Positions 43,376 to 54,790 of a stretch of 64,000 nucleotides of DNA are shown here, piece after piece. A program made the position numbers and the translations under genes. Positions within the stretch are counted from its first letter, which is position 1. The number at the start of each line of letters is the position of its first letter. The DNA is taken from positions 316,538,105-316,602,104 of the forward strand of contig NC_073692.1 of the NCBI RefSeq assembly GCF_029784155.1, written 5' to 3'. The notes under the pieces are model-generated. The model made no database searches, had not been told where the DNA came from, and saw only the letters and a list, made by a program, of their open reading frames with translations. Source of the stretch: Uranotaenia lowii. Lineage: Eukaryota > Arthropoda > Insecta > Diptera > Culicidae.

Positions 43376-45269
43376 TGTAGCGGTCGCCCCTTTTTAAATT
43401 TTAATTTTGTCGAACCGTGCAAAATGCATCGGTTCTGCCATTTGTATGCAAGAGGCACGGATCGGTCCGATGCCTTTATCGAGACTTGCATCGAAGGTTG
43501 AATTCCAGAGCTTTTTCTTTCAAGGCTAATCCATAAAGCTTTGCGAGGGGGTGGGAAAGAAATAGAAAGGCCCGAATCACGATTGAAAAACGAGCGACGA
43601 ATTGAGATCGCCAGAATCCCGAAGAATTTGTAAAGATTACTCGGGATTAACGTACTTCCGCCTAAGGTCAACGCCCGAGATTGCTTTCCCTGATCTGAGG
43701 GTAACACTGCAATCATTTCTATCTGGTTAGTGAAAGCAAGTGGAAGCGCGCTTTTGATCGCGATCGTTTTTTTCCTTTTTAGTAAAAAGGTATCAAATGG
43801 TGTTGTGAGTCTTGATTTTAAAGATTTTAAATACTTTTTTTTGTGTAGCCCCGCATTTAGGCTACACTCGCGAGCTAGGGCTGAAATTGTGCGTGCAAGA
43901 AAAAGCTAGAAAGCAGGTAAAGTCGTGCAAAAGATAACCGTGCCCGTGCAATGTGCTAACTTTTTGTGCCAAACAGGCATCGATTTCGCCCAACAGCGTA
44001 TTCCAACATCTACAAAGCTTGCCCGCCAGATCAACCACGCCGATGGTTATATCCGGGCTAGTTCCGTCACATCGAGCCCGGACCTAGAGCCTGCCCATAC
44101 CGGTCGATCACATCACCACGTGCCCGCCAACAACATCCAGGATCGGATATCCGTTGGGACCCTCCTTGCTTTTTGATCGGCCGCCCCATCGTTCTTATAC
44201 CAAGCCGAGTCGATCAGGAGTCCAGCATCTGCAGCAGTAAACACCGACGGTGGTATCACGTCAGCGACGAACGACGTCATCAGCTCCCGGCAGACGGTTG
44301 AGCAGAGCCAGAGAACAACGCGACCAAAGGTTTGATCCCAACCCACACTTGCTCGGTGAGTCGTATCATTATACTATTCTCTTTCATTCTCCGAACAGAG
44401 CGTCGTCCACAACTAACGACAGATTCTTCTGAAATTGGAATCTGTTCGAAAAATTAAGTATGCGTTAATCGCATTCTAACACGAAAATTTCACGAAACTT
44501 TATGTTTGCACATACGACATAATTTCGTAGACGTCGTGACGTTTTTTATCGAACACCGTCCGACCCCTTGGAAATTTTAGCGGTACCGCATCGATTGCAT
44601 AGCCTCTGAACGCGATCGATGGCCCTAGCACTGCACGGTTAATAGTATAGGTAGATAGATGTACAAATGCACGCACCGGTAGGAGAGTAGAGTAAGAAAT
44701 GTACATAGTAGTATAGGATCCAATTGGAAAACGCAAAATGAAATGAAACGAAAAATTGTACTGAAACCTTATTGTAAATATGAACTTATTCCAATAACTC
44801 TAAACATTATTCACTTAAATACATTTACTCTCGGAACAATATAATGTATTTGAATCCTACCAAAGGTGTTTTTAATCGGAGATTTTGAGATTCACATCGC
44901 CACGCGCAACGCTTAATGTCTTGGATTTTGAATTTTCCTTTAGCCTCTTCCACGACCTTTCGCCATCTGGTGACGGGATGATTGTAGTCCAGTGATGCGA
45001 AATGCAGGTATGAGCGATCTCGTACCGGGAAGTTTTTATGATTCTTCTAGGTTTTGGTAATCTCTTGGAGTGTGACCGAGAAATTCTCGAGGTTTTCGAT
45101 TGCGGATTCGGTGAAGCCCCTAGTTCGATCCTTTATCCGATCGGGTAAAACTTTATGGACTCGCCTTGAAGGGAGTCTCAGCCGGGCAATTCAACCTTGG
45201 TGTGCTGTCCCTATTCTAGGGTGGCGCATAAGCAGCACGCTTGTGTCGGATCGAACTGTGCTGGCTACA
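43376..45269 (+). repeat. 5' LTR of the gypsy element (1894 bp)
   Basis: Unusually long for an insect gypsy element. It contains an internal TGTAGCC/GGCTACA inverted pair at 43844-43866 that copies its own terminal sequences. Short frames inside appear in both LTRs and show no family motif. Confidence 0.92.
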
Positions 45270-45270
45270 A

Positions 45271-45849
45271 ATTGGCGCCCAACGAAAAGGTTCCGAATTT
45301 CTTGCGAATTCTTAGGAACGAGCTTCTAGTTCATTTTTTTTTCTGCAGATCTTTTAACTGCATGGTTGGGTTTTGGACAATTTCGATTGAATTTTTTTTT
45401 TTGATGGACTTGTTTTCTTAAGTTGTAATTTCGGAGAATATTTATTACTATGTACACTTAGGGCTTAGTTGCTTCTAGAAACATTGATTTCTATGGTTCA
45501 TTATTAATGATTCTGTTTGATTCACGATTGCGTATGAATAAGTCATACTGATTAGCGTATAGTCTAAAACTGTACAGTTGAACTGTTTTCACAGTTGTTC
45601 TATTACAAGATCGCTTTTAAATATTTCGGAGTAGGAAAATAAAAGGAAATTTGTCTAGTTTTTTTTTCTTTGTGTTTTATTTAAAATCTTATTTTATTAC
45701 TTTTTCTATTTTTTTTTCATTATTATTTTATTTATTTATTTTTTCATTATTAGAATATAAGTTTTTTTCTTATCTTATATTCTTAAAGTTTTTATTATTT
45801 ACATTTTTTAAATTTTTTTTGGCTAATTTGAAATACATTATCCGTTAAA
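45271..45849 (+). other. Primer binding region and T-rich leader of the gypsy element
   Basis: ATTGGCGCCCAACG directly follows the LTR and fits a tRNA primer binding site. The leader then becomes very T-rich (about 45650-45830) before the gag ATG at 45850. Confidence 0.7.
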
Positions 45850-48012
45850 ATGGAAAGTTTCCCGCGAGTTGATCACTTAACAAGTGACGAGGTTAACTAC
45901 GAATTAACGATCCGTGGTGAAGTGAAAGCATTAGAAAGTAACTGGGATGAAAAGTGCAGACTGTTGAGAAGATTGTTCCAAGAAGACAGTAAGGAGAATC
46001 GGGATTATGAATCGCCATATACTATCGATCAGGAATTCGATAGGATAGCAGGAATCGTCAACGATCTACGTCAACGGTTGGAAGAAAAACCGGATGAGAT
46101 ATGTCTCTCGCGCCTCAAGCACTATTTGCAGCGGACCCTTAGGAGCCGTGCACCGGATCAAGCAGCCAAAGACATGGTTAGGGAACTAGCAAACGATATC
46201 AGGTCAATTCTTAGCAAATATCGTCAATCCAAGACCAAGAAACTCACATCAGAGAATGAGTCGGACATGGATTCGCAGAGGTCGCAACGAACGCTGCCTA
46301 TTACTTCATCAAGCCGAAATTTACCACCGAGAAGTTACCACGACGCAGTAACGGTTACTTCGGTTCAGCAGATGGTCCCACCTACAAATCCTCCTCTCAT
46401 ACCAGTAATGGCTACTATGGGAACGACTACAGGGATGAGCACACAGCATTCACTTGGGAATGTCTCGGTGCCTCAGACCTATAGTTCGCCTCAAGTAGTT
46501 CCGTTTCCAATATCGGTCCCGAACTACTACACAGCACCTTCAGTTTGGCCCTTAGGACAGTTTCATACTCCACCAGTCAACACGGTTTGGTCTCAAACAC
46601 CGGCACCATACACAGGAGCCATCCCGAAGCAGAATCTGGATCGAAGCAAAAGCGGAAATGAACACGAGACGGCGGCATTAGTTAAACGCATAGCGGAACT
46701 CGAAGAACAACTACTGCAAATGTGGAACAATCAACCTGGGAATCCTACGAAAACGCATAAAAGAGAGGACAGATCACCTGAGATGCGAAAACTTAAAGCA
46801 ACCAATGGTCCACCAGTCGGAAGCAGCCAGCGTCAGGGATTTCAACCGAAAAGACGAAATAATTCCATCAATTCAGAGGAAGAATGCGACGGCAAACAGC
46901 GGACTTCAAGCAAGCATGTCAGGACACCACAGCACTCACATCGTCATCGACAATTTCGAGACCGACATATGGAAACTGACAGCGAGGACGAATTCCAGCC
47001 ACGGCACCAGGACAGTCAACGGTTCAGAAGAGGGAGGAACGACCAATACCCACGAGATGACGGTTCATCAGAAGACGAGGGATCTAGAATCTCGCGAAAC
47101 CGACAACCACAACGAGTCATTAGTGACGCGGAGATTCAAAATGCTGATAGGCGGATGGAGAAATGGCATCTGACCTTCGATGGGGATTCGCGGCACTGTT
47201 CACTTGAGGATTTTCTCCATAAAGTTCGTAGGTTGGCGAAAATGGACCGGATTGCAGATGATGTATTACTGCAACGTGTTCACACCATACTTCGAAAGGA
47301 ACCATATGATTGGTACCTATGCTACGCCGACGAATTTTACAGCTGGGATGAATTCGAAGAAGGCATCAAGTATATGTACGGCAATCCATCTAAGGACCAG
47401 GGAACCAAGCAAAAAATTAACGAAAGGAAACAGTTAAGAAGCGAGACGTTTCTTACGTTTAAAATGGAAATTGAACGTATGAATAAAACTCTCTCCGATC
47501 CGTTTAGTCAACGTAGGTTATTTGAGGTGATCTATCAGAACATGCGTCCTCATTACAGGTCACGATTGTCCTGTAGGGTTGTTAAAGATCTGAACAGGCT
47601 AGAGTACTATGCTTACCGGATTGATGCCAACGATCCATTCTTCCAGAACCATCGAGAAGGACCAGGAAGAACGTCTAACGTACACCAGATACAGGCAGAA
47701 GAGAATTCGAACCCCACCTATTCGGAAGGTTCAGAGGAGGAAGAAGTTAATGCTATTTCCGGTAGGTTTCAGGATAGACGTCAACCATTTCAGCAAAGCA
47801 ACAAGCGAAACCCCGCAGTACAGGACAAGTCTTCGACTTCAAAACCTCCGACAGGGACGGCAGGTGTTCTTTGCTGGAACTGCAGGAAATTAGGTCACTT
47901 TTGGAGGCAGTGCAAAGAGGAGAAGGTCATCTTCTGTTATATCTGTGGCAATCCAGGGAAGACATCTACTTTCTGTGATAACCATCCACGCAAGGCACAG
48001 GCGGGAAACTAA
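45850..48012 (+). CDS. gag: gypsy element Gag (720 aa)
   Basis: Starts at ATG 45850 (MESFPRVDHL) and ends at TAA 48010-48012. The N-terminal 130 residues are charged and helical. Residues about 150-260 are Pro/Ser/Thr-rich and 300-430 Arg/Ser-rich. A capsid-like region (about 435-600) has WHLTFDGDSRHCSLEDFL, ILRKEPYDWY and LRSETFLTFKMEIERM. Near the C-terminus are zinc knuckles: CWNCRKLGHFWRQC is canonical, while CYICGNPGKTSTFC has Lys where His is expected. It forms the particle that packages the element's RNA. It overlaps pol through a -1 shift at its stop codon. Confidence 0.9.
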   Translation: MESFPRVDHLTSDEVNYELTIRGEVKALESNWDEKCRLLRRLFQEDSKENRDYESPYTIDQEFDRIAGIVNDLRQRLEEKPDEICLSRLKHYLQRTLRSRAPDQAAKDMVRELANDIRSILSKYRQSKTKKLTSENESDMDSQRSQRTLPITSSSRNLPPRSYHDAVTVTSVQQMVPPTNPPLIPVMATMGTTTGMSTQHSLGNVSVPQTYSSPQVVPFPISVPNYYTAPSVWPLGQFHTPPVNTVWSQTPAPYTGAIPKQNLDRSKSGNEHETAALVKRIAELEEQLLQMWNNQPGNPTKTHKREDRSPEMRKLKATNGPPVGSSQRQGFQPKRRNNSINSEEECDGKQRTSSKHVRTPQHSHRHRQFRDRHMETDSEDEFQPRHQDSQRFRRGRNDQYPRDDGSSEDEGSRISRNRQPQRVISDAEIQNADRRMEKWHLTFDGDSRHCSLEDFLHKVRRLAKMDRIADDVLLQRVHTILRKEPYDWYLCYADEFYSWDEFEEGIKYMYGNPSKDQGTKQKINERKQLRSETFLTFKMEIERMNKTLSDPFSQRRLFEVIYQNMRPHYRSRLSCRVVKDLNRLEYYAYRIDANDPFFQNHREGPGRTSNVHQIQAEENSNPTYSEGSEEEEVNAISGRFQDRRQPFQQSNKRNPAVQDKSSTSKPPTGTAGVLCWNCRKLGHFWRQCKEEKVIFCYICGNPGKTSTFCDNHPRKAQAGN
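48003..48009 (+). promoter_or_regulatory. -1 ribosomal frameshift heptamer GGGAAAC
   Basis: In gag phase it reads G GGA AAC, a canonical X XXY YYZ slippery site, and is followed directly by the gag TAA. Slipping back one base enters the pol frame, which is open from 47982. Pol has no ATG near its start. No downstream structure was computed. Confidence 0.75.
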
Positions 48013-51000
48013 GGGTGGAATGTGAGGCAGGGAACGCTGACATTCCAGAAAAAGAATCGGTTCCCAAAGACGACGAGTTCGAAGATCCGTTTACTAGGGT
48101 TTGTGAGGTGAGGGTTCAAACGGAAACCTGTCCACATGTCACTGTGCGGATTTTCCAAACAGAATACGACGCGCTTTTGGACTCTGGCGCAAGCGTGAGC
48201 GTCACGAGCATTACCGACATTGCAGAGAGAAATGGTCTTAAACTGCACCCAAGTCCTCTAAAGATAGTTACCGCAGATAAGACATCGCATGAATGCTTAG
48301 GGTTTGTTCAGCTTCCAGTCGAATTCAGGGGAACGACGAGAGTGATTCCAACGCTAGTTGTACCACAGATTTGCCAAAGGTTGATCTTGGGTTACAACTT
48401 TTGGAAACTATTTGGGATCCAACCTATGATCGAGGGCAAGAACGGTTTTGAACGAGTGGCAGTAGAGGACAGCGGGAAAATAACATCGATCAGTCTCACC
48501 TTATGCCCAATAGAGACGTTACCATTGTTGCAGCAGACCGAGCCTGACGAAACGTTGGATATACCAGCCTTGGAACTTCCGGAACCTTCGCTAACAACCC
48601 CCGAAACTATAGAAACCGAGCACGAGTTGACCAGGAAAGAACGAGCATTGCTGGTCGATACGATTCGTCAGTTCCCTGTGACAACGGAAAACCGTCTTGG
48701 TAGAACGACGATGTTACAGCATGAGATCGTGTTAAAAGAGGATGCAAGACCGATAAGACAGCCACTATACCGATGTTCACCAGCGATTCAGGCGGAGATG
48801 GATGCGGAGCTGGAACGATACAGGAAGATAGACGCGATCGAGGAATGCAAGAGTGAATGGGCCAGCTCTTTGGTACCCGTAAGAAAGTCCAACGGGAAAC
48901 TTCGCATTTGCCTAGATTCTCGGAAAATAAACGCTCTTACAAAGAAGGATTCTTACCCGATGAGGTCGATGAGTGAAATATTCCACAAACTAGGCAAAGC
49001 TAAATATTTCTCTGTCGTGGACTTAAAGGACGCGTATTTTCAAATACCGTTAAAGGAGGAGTCTAGAGACTTTACAGCATTCCGAACGAGTCAAGGTTTG
49101 TGGAGGTTTAAGGTGTGCCCATTTGGCCTTACCAATGCACCATTTTCGATGTGCAGGTTGATGGCACGAGTAATCGGCTTCGATCTTGAGCCCAACGTGT
49201 TCGTTTATTTAGACGATATCGTCATTGCAACGAACACATTTAGCGAACACGTTAAATTACTTAAATTGGTAGCAGGAAGATTGGCAGGAGCGAACCTTAC
49301 AATATCCCTCGACAAGAGCCGTTTTTGCAGGAAGCAGGTAACGTACTTGGGATATCTGCTGACAGACCAAGGGATTTCAATCGACAACTCACGTATTGCA
49401 CCAATACTGGACTATGCACGGCCTAGATGTGTGAAGGACATACGACGGCTCCTTGGACTTGCTGGGTTCTACCAACGGTTCATAAAGAACTACAGCAAGA
49501 TAGTTGCACCCATATCGGACCTGTTGAAGAAGACGAAGGGGAAGTTTAGTTGGACGGAGGCAGCGGAACAGGCTTTCAATGAACTAAAAGGTGCCTTGGT
49601 TTCTGCCCCAATTCTGGGTAATCCAGATTTCAGCGTTCCATTTGCAATAGAGTCAGACGCCTCGGACAATGCGGTAGGAGCAGCGCTCGTTCAGGTTATC
49701 GAAGGAGAATCAAAAGTTGTAGCTTACTTTAGCAAAAAACTAAGCAGTACTCAACGGAAATACGCGGCGGTAGAGAAGGAGTGCCTCGGGGTCCTTCTGG
49801 CGATCGAGCATTTCCGCCACTACGTCGAAGGAACCCGATTCAAAGTGGTTACGGACGCAAAGAGCCTAACATGGTTGTTCACGATGGGGGTGGAGACGGG
49901 GAACGCCAAACTCTTAAGGTGGGCACTAAAAATCCAATCTTTCGATATCGAACTGGAGTACCGCAAAGGAAAGTGTAACGTGCTCGCGGATTGCCTATCT
50001 AGGTCAGTGGATGCCATTTCTGCCATACCTACAGACGAAGAACACCAACAACTCGCTGAGAAGATCGCCAAAGAACCCGCAAAGTATCCAGACTTTCAGG
50101 TGATTGATGGGGAAATACGAAAATATGTCAAGTCGGAAGGGCGATTCGAAGATGTGCGTTTCCAATGGAAAATCTATCCACCGAAGAACCAACGAAAGAC
50201 CATCATCGAGAGCATTCATGGGCAAGCTCACCTTGGAGTGGAAAAGACACTTGCGGCACTTAAGGAGCGTTATTTTTGGCCAATGATGAGCTCGGAGACG
50301 AAACGGTTCTGCAAGTCCTGTTTGTTATGCCAAACGAGTAAAGCAACGAATAAGAATACTACGCCTCCAATGACAACGCAGAAGAAAGTCGCAGAATTTC
50401 CGTGGCAGTTTCTGACAATGGACTACGTTGGTCCATTGCCAGCCTCTGGAAAGATGAGAAACACTTGTTTGCTGGTAGTAACGGATCTTTTCAGCAAATT
50501 TGTTATGGTACAACCTTTTCGGCAAGCTACCGCAGACTCTTTAGTACATTACGTCGAAAATTCTCTATTCTTGTTGTTCGGAATACCGGAAGTGGTATTG
50601 TCGGATAACGGTTCTCAATTTCTTTCGAAACAGTTTCAGAATCTACTGCAGAAGTACAACGTTACCCATTGGCGGACTCCGAACTACCACCCGCAGATCA
50701 ACGATACGGAGAGGGTCAACCGCGTAATCACGACAGCGATTCGCGCGTCCATCAAAAAAGACCACAAAGAATGGGCTAACAACGTTCAAGCTATCGCTAA
50801 TGCCGTCCGTAACTCGGTTCATGAAGCAACGCGTTATTCACCTTATTTCATCCTATTTGGGCGGAACAGGATCGCAGACGGAATGGAGTATCGCTATTTG
50901 AGAGACACCGGCACAGGAAATCGGCAATTGGAAACGGAAGAGAGGAGGAAGTTGTTCGAGGACGTTCACAAGAACTTGAAGCAGGCCTATCAAAAACACG

Positions 51001-51242
51001 CAAACTATTACAACCTACGCTCGAATGCGAATTGTCCGACTTATTCAGTGGGTGAAACAGTCCTTAAGAAGAACACGGAGCTTTCTGATAAGGGTAAGGG
51101 CTATTGCGGGAAGTTGGCTCCAAAATACATACAAGCTGTAGTAAAAAGGGTAGTTGGGAGCCACTGTTACGACCTAGAAACATTGGAGGGAAAAAGGATT
51201 GGTATATTCCATTGTAAATTCTTGAAAAAGTTTTCAAACTAA
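48013..51242 (+). CDS. pol: gypsy element Pol: protease, reverse transcriptase, RNase H, integrase (about 1080 aa)
   Basis: The open frame runs from 47982 to TAA 51240-51242; expression is expected as a Gag-Pol fusion by -1 frameshift. Protease: LLDSGASVSV near 48174. Reverse transcriptase: KSNGKLRICLDSRKIN, FSVVDLKDAYFQIPL, FGLTNAPFSMCRLM and the catalytic VYLDDIVIA near 49203. RNase H: AIESDASDNAVGAAL and ADCLSRSVD. Integrase: the zinc region HGQAHLGVEKTL...CKSCLLC (50217-50340), then the catalytic core with TMDYVGPLP, LSDNGSQF and a Glu in NDTERVNR. No stops or frameshifts, and all catalytic residues seen. The C-terminus is short with a basic end. Confidence 0.93.
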
Positions 51243-52839
51243 GCAGTATCAGGGGTTTAGGAAATTTTATAATCAAGCTATGTATTTTTTTTTAACAAAA
51301 AGGACTACGCACCATGATCATTCTACTCTGGTTGCTAAAAATATCGCACCTACCACGCAATGTTGGAATCCTAACACAAAAACTTTATTCTACTGTAGGA
51401 AACGTTGAAAGAGTTGGAGGTCGAGAAGTTTGGTCTAAATGTCCCAAAAAACTGAACCTGTTTCGAGATCTGTAGTAGTAAGTATAGCGTTCCCCTCGAA
51501 TAGAAGCAAAAGCGAGTTCCACGGTGAAGCCGTGCGAATGATGACCTACTATCCAGAAACTCAGAGTCGCAATGACGTTGACGAGGAGTACGATTTATCG
51601 GAAACAAAGCGTGAGTTCGGCAGTGGGGAAACCCGAACGTTGATCGCATAAGACTCAGAAGTCTACGTAGAAAGTAGACAATGTTGAGCAACCCAAGTAT
51701 ATCGAGCTGGCTACAACAGATTGTCAAAGCAGTGGAAGCAATTATGGGATATGTAGACCTAATGAGAAGGAAACAGAAGAGAGAAACAACAAACCGCCTA
51801 AACACAATTATAACGCCGAACGCGAAAAAAAAATGGGAAATGAGAAGCAGGTACAAATCTGGCATTACGCAAATTTTCCCTAACCTGAACCTAACTATAA
51901 TTACCTCTTCTCATTGTTTCTTTTTAGTTCTATTCGTTAGTTGATGTTAGTATGTAGTTCACAATCTTAACCTAGGATTAGAACTTATCTAGTGTGGTAT
52001 TTTTTTACCCACTTACAGATTTTTTTCTCTTCCCTTAGGTCTAAAGTTACATTGGGTCCTTATAAACTAACATCGAGTAACATTAAAACTAATTATATTT
52101 TGATTTTTATTTATTGTAGTATTATTATTATTTTTTATCAATTTTTTTTTCTAAAATTTGCTTGATTTATTTTTTTTTTAATTATAATTTTATACAGTTA
52201 GAGTTTGGCTAAGTTTAGTTTTCGAATTTGTGGGAGATTGAGGGGGTAATAACTCTCCAATCAGGGTTAAAAAACGAACCAGCTTAGAGTCCCAGTATTC
52301 TGAAATTTGCAGCAAGTTTGGAATTTGGCAACGCTGCTTTTTAAGATTATTTTGGGCAAATCGAATTTTTCCCGTCTTGTAGGCAACACGCCGGAAGCAG
52401 CTGGATGAACAAAGACGGTTTGGAATTGGCAGAAGCATCTGGGGCAGATTTAGAATTGTTGGAATTCTACACTTGGAGAAGCACCACACATCGAGCCAGA
52501 CTTGCCTGGGTTGACCAAATGGATTTATGATGGATCCGGAATTTCAGGGTGATTTTAGTTTCGTCGACACACTTCGGAACAATCAGGAATAGCTCATCGT
52601 TCCACATTTCATAAAAAATCCTATCTGTCCAATTCTTCAGGAGGCACTGTAGATCTAGTCGACAGCAGGTGGTTGTCGCTGTACGTCCAAATTATCTTGG
52701 GAAAATTTTGTCGATTCGACACGTCCTACGAATATCAATCGTGGGGTCGACTTGCGAATCGCAATCTGGCAGTTTCCATTTGAGGATTGTTAGTGGCGGT
52801 CAAAACATCATTAGTGCAGCGTACAATGTCTCCTGTTTT
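51243..52839 (+). other. Post-pol region of the gypsy element with two short ORFs
   Basis: Plus-strand frames at 51439-51651 (70 codons, MSQKTEPVSRSVVVSIAFPS) and 51681-51944 (87 codons, SSWLQQIVKAVEAIMGYVDL) have coding-like composition and could be remnants of an accessory ORF. Neither has a signal peptide or a clear envelope motif. The rest (51945-52190) is T-rich. A minus-strand frame over the same bases lacks motifs. Confidence 0.35.
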
Positions 52840-53946
52840 TCATCCGGAACGGATATTTCGTCCCAGCGGCAGAAAGTCTTCTTCGCCAGCAACAGCACCT
52901 AAAAAAAAAAAAAAAAAACAGTTAGCCAGTGTTTAAAGACTTACCTCAGGATCGATAGCAGTTTCCTTATTGTGGTTATTTCCGGATCTGGATCGTTCTT
53001 CAATTCGGTCGAAATGGGATTCAGTACGGCCACTTTGGAACAGCAACATCAAAACAGCTCCCGAGTACCAGCACCTCCAGTCTGCACTTCGAGGAGAGAC
53101 CATAACCAACATCATCTGTGGCAGTCAATATGGGGAGGGTGTTCCATCCTGTGGAGGTACCTAAAACAAAAAAAAAAAAAAAAGAAATTAGTAAGGGCAA
53201 AACAATTACTGGAGGAACGATATCTGGTTCATTGTTGACATCACTTCCTTGTCCGGAACTTTTTTTTCAACCAGGTCGGGTCGGATGTTCATGGCGCGGG
53301 TTGGATCATCGTCTGGGAGGCATCGATCAGAAACTCAGATCTCAAGAATCACCTCCGGAGCACATTTAGTGAATTTTCGCTCCATCGGGAAAGTTTGCCT
53401 GACGTCAGAGGAAACACATCATGGCCTTTCTTTGCTGTTTCCAAGTAGCGTAACATCAGGACGAAGGATCCGGAACAACTGTTCCTGTGGTTGTACATGT
53501 CGGTACAAAAGTCATCGCTGAACAAGGACCACTTTGCGGGAAGAACGCTGCATGCAGGTCATCAGCATCCGAGATGGTGTACACTTTGGCGCAGAGAGTT
53601 CCGTCTGGTCTACCGTTCGCACATCAACCGCACCTAAAACAAAACAAAAATTAGTGTCTGTTTGGAAAAACTTACTTCTGGATCGATATCCGGTTCCTTA
53701 GTACGGCGAATTCCAGATCCGGAACGTTCTTCAACCAGGTCGTTCGAGTTTCCGTTCGGTTTCGGTGGAACATCATTGTGGGAGCATCGTTGTTTACATC
53801 GTCGTCTCCAGTCTGCACTCAGTTATTTTCACCTGAAAAAAAAGAGGAGAAACGGATTATTCACTTACCTCTAACTATTTAATAATTTCGCCGGTCAGTT
53901 ACAACATTTTGCAGGATACTTAAAGGAAAGTTGAAGACTAAATTAC
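52840..53946 (-). other. Antisense exon-intron-like modules in the gypsy 3' region
   Basis: On the minus strand four intervals look like very short introns: 53833-53868 (36 nt), 53634-53675 (42 nt), 53161-53209 (49 nt) and 52899-52944 (46 nt). Each has a donor GTAAGT (GTAATT in the third), a T-rich tract and AG before GT. Three have a branch-point-like CTAAT or CTAAC. The sequence before three donors is related (EERSGSG...EPDIDPE, EERSRSG...TAIDPE, EPDIVPP), so the modules arose by duplication. The exon frames do not join into one long ORF. Possible readings are a decayed antisense gene or a non-coding antisense transcript. Confidence 0.45.
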
Positions 53947-54732
53947 CTGTTTTTAAAAGAAATTGAGGAAGCACACGGAATACGCGACAAATTTTTCTTG
54001 TTTACTTTTGCTTTTGACGTTTCTTCGCTCGCGCGTATGATTGCTTGGTTTCGGTGTATGTGTTTTAGCTGTTCGGGACTAGGGGTGTACAGTTTTCTGT
54101 GCGCGTTAATTATTTGCGAAAAAGTTTTCGCATCTATCAATTAATGATTGATTCGTGAACAAAGATGGTTCAGTTGACCGAAGTTAAGTTCGGGGTTGTG
54201 AAACACTTTGTTGAATCGCTGGATTTCTCACTTTAAGGATGGTGTCGTTAGCAAGTTAATTGACTGGCGTAGGCACACTGAATGGGACTTCCGTAGTTTG
54301 AATGCGGTTTTTAGAGAGATGCGTTGGTATGTAACCAACTGATAAGATGACGGAAAAGAATGCGATGTTTCCGAAACGAGTTATTTTTCCAAACTAATGA
54401 TTGGAGTTTCGTTGTCGGGATTAATCTTTGGAGTTTGATGAGGAATTATGTTAGGAAATTTGGCACTGAACTTTATCAAATCTTGTATTTGAGGTCGTTC
54501 GTGATCAAAGGACCAGTCAGAAGTTTGACAACTCATTGAGGAGTTTTCACGTTAGTTTTTATTTGTGGAACCAAGTAAATCAACACGAACGGGGGACGTT
54601 AAAAACGAAGGTATTTTTCCTTTGTTGGTGAATTATCAAACAGTTTTTTTGTTGTAAATAGTTAGGTTTAGTTTTTTTTGAATTTGTACATAGTTGATAG
54701 ATCTTAAAAAAATTAAAATTTAGTAGTTTCCC
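53947..54732. other. Distal 3' region of the gypsy element
   Basis: No convincing frame. A minus-strand 65-codon frame (53943-54140) ends at a donor-like CAG before GTAATT and may be an upstream exon of the antisense modules. Confidence 0.3.
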
Positions 54733-54774
54733 TTACGAAAATTTGGTTTTACTCCGAAAACCAAATTTTCGTAA
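54733..54774. promoter_or_regulatory. Perfect 18-bp palindrome 16 bp before the 3' LTR
   Basis: TTACGAAAATTTGGTTTT and its exact complement flank a 6-nt loop (ACTCCG). It lies where a polypurine tract is normally found, and I see no polypurine tract. It may be a hairpin in the RNA 3' end or a terminator-like signal; function unknown. Confidence 0.8.
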
Positions 54775-54790
54775 AACAAGTCCGGTGTTA

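Noticed and set aside
43925..44176. Small genes inside the gypsy LTR (repeated at 55340-55591)
   Set aside because: Present only as identical copies in both LTRs with no recognised domain; more likely LTR sequence.
51371..51865. 164-codon minus-strand hydrophobic ORF in the gypsy 3' region
   Set aside because: Antisense shadow of two plus-strand frames, with no domain motif; hydrophobicity follows from the T-rich strand.
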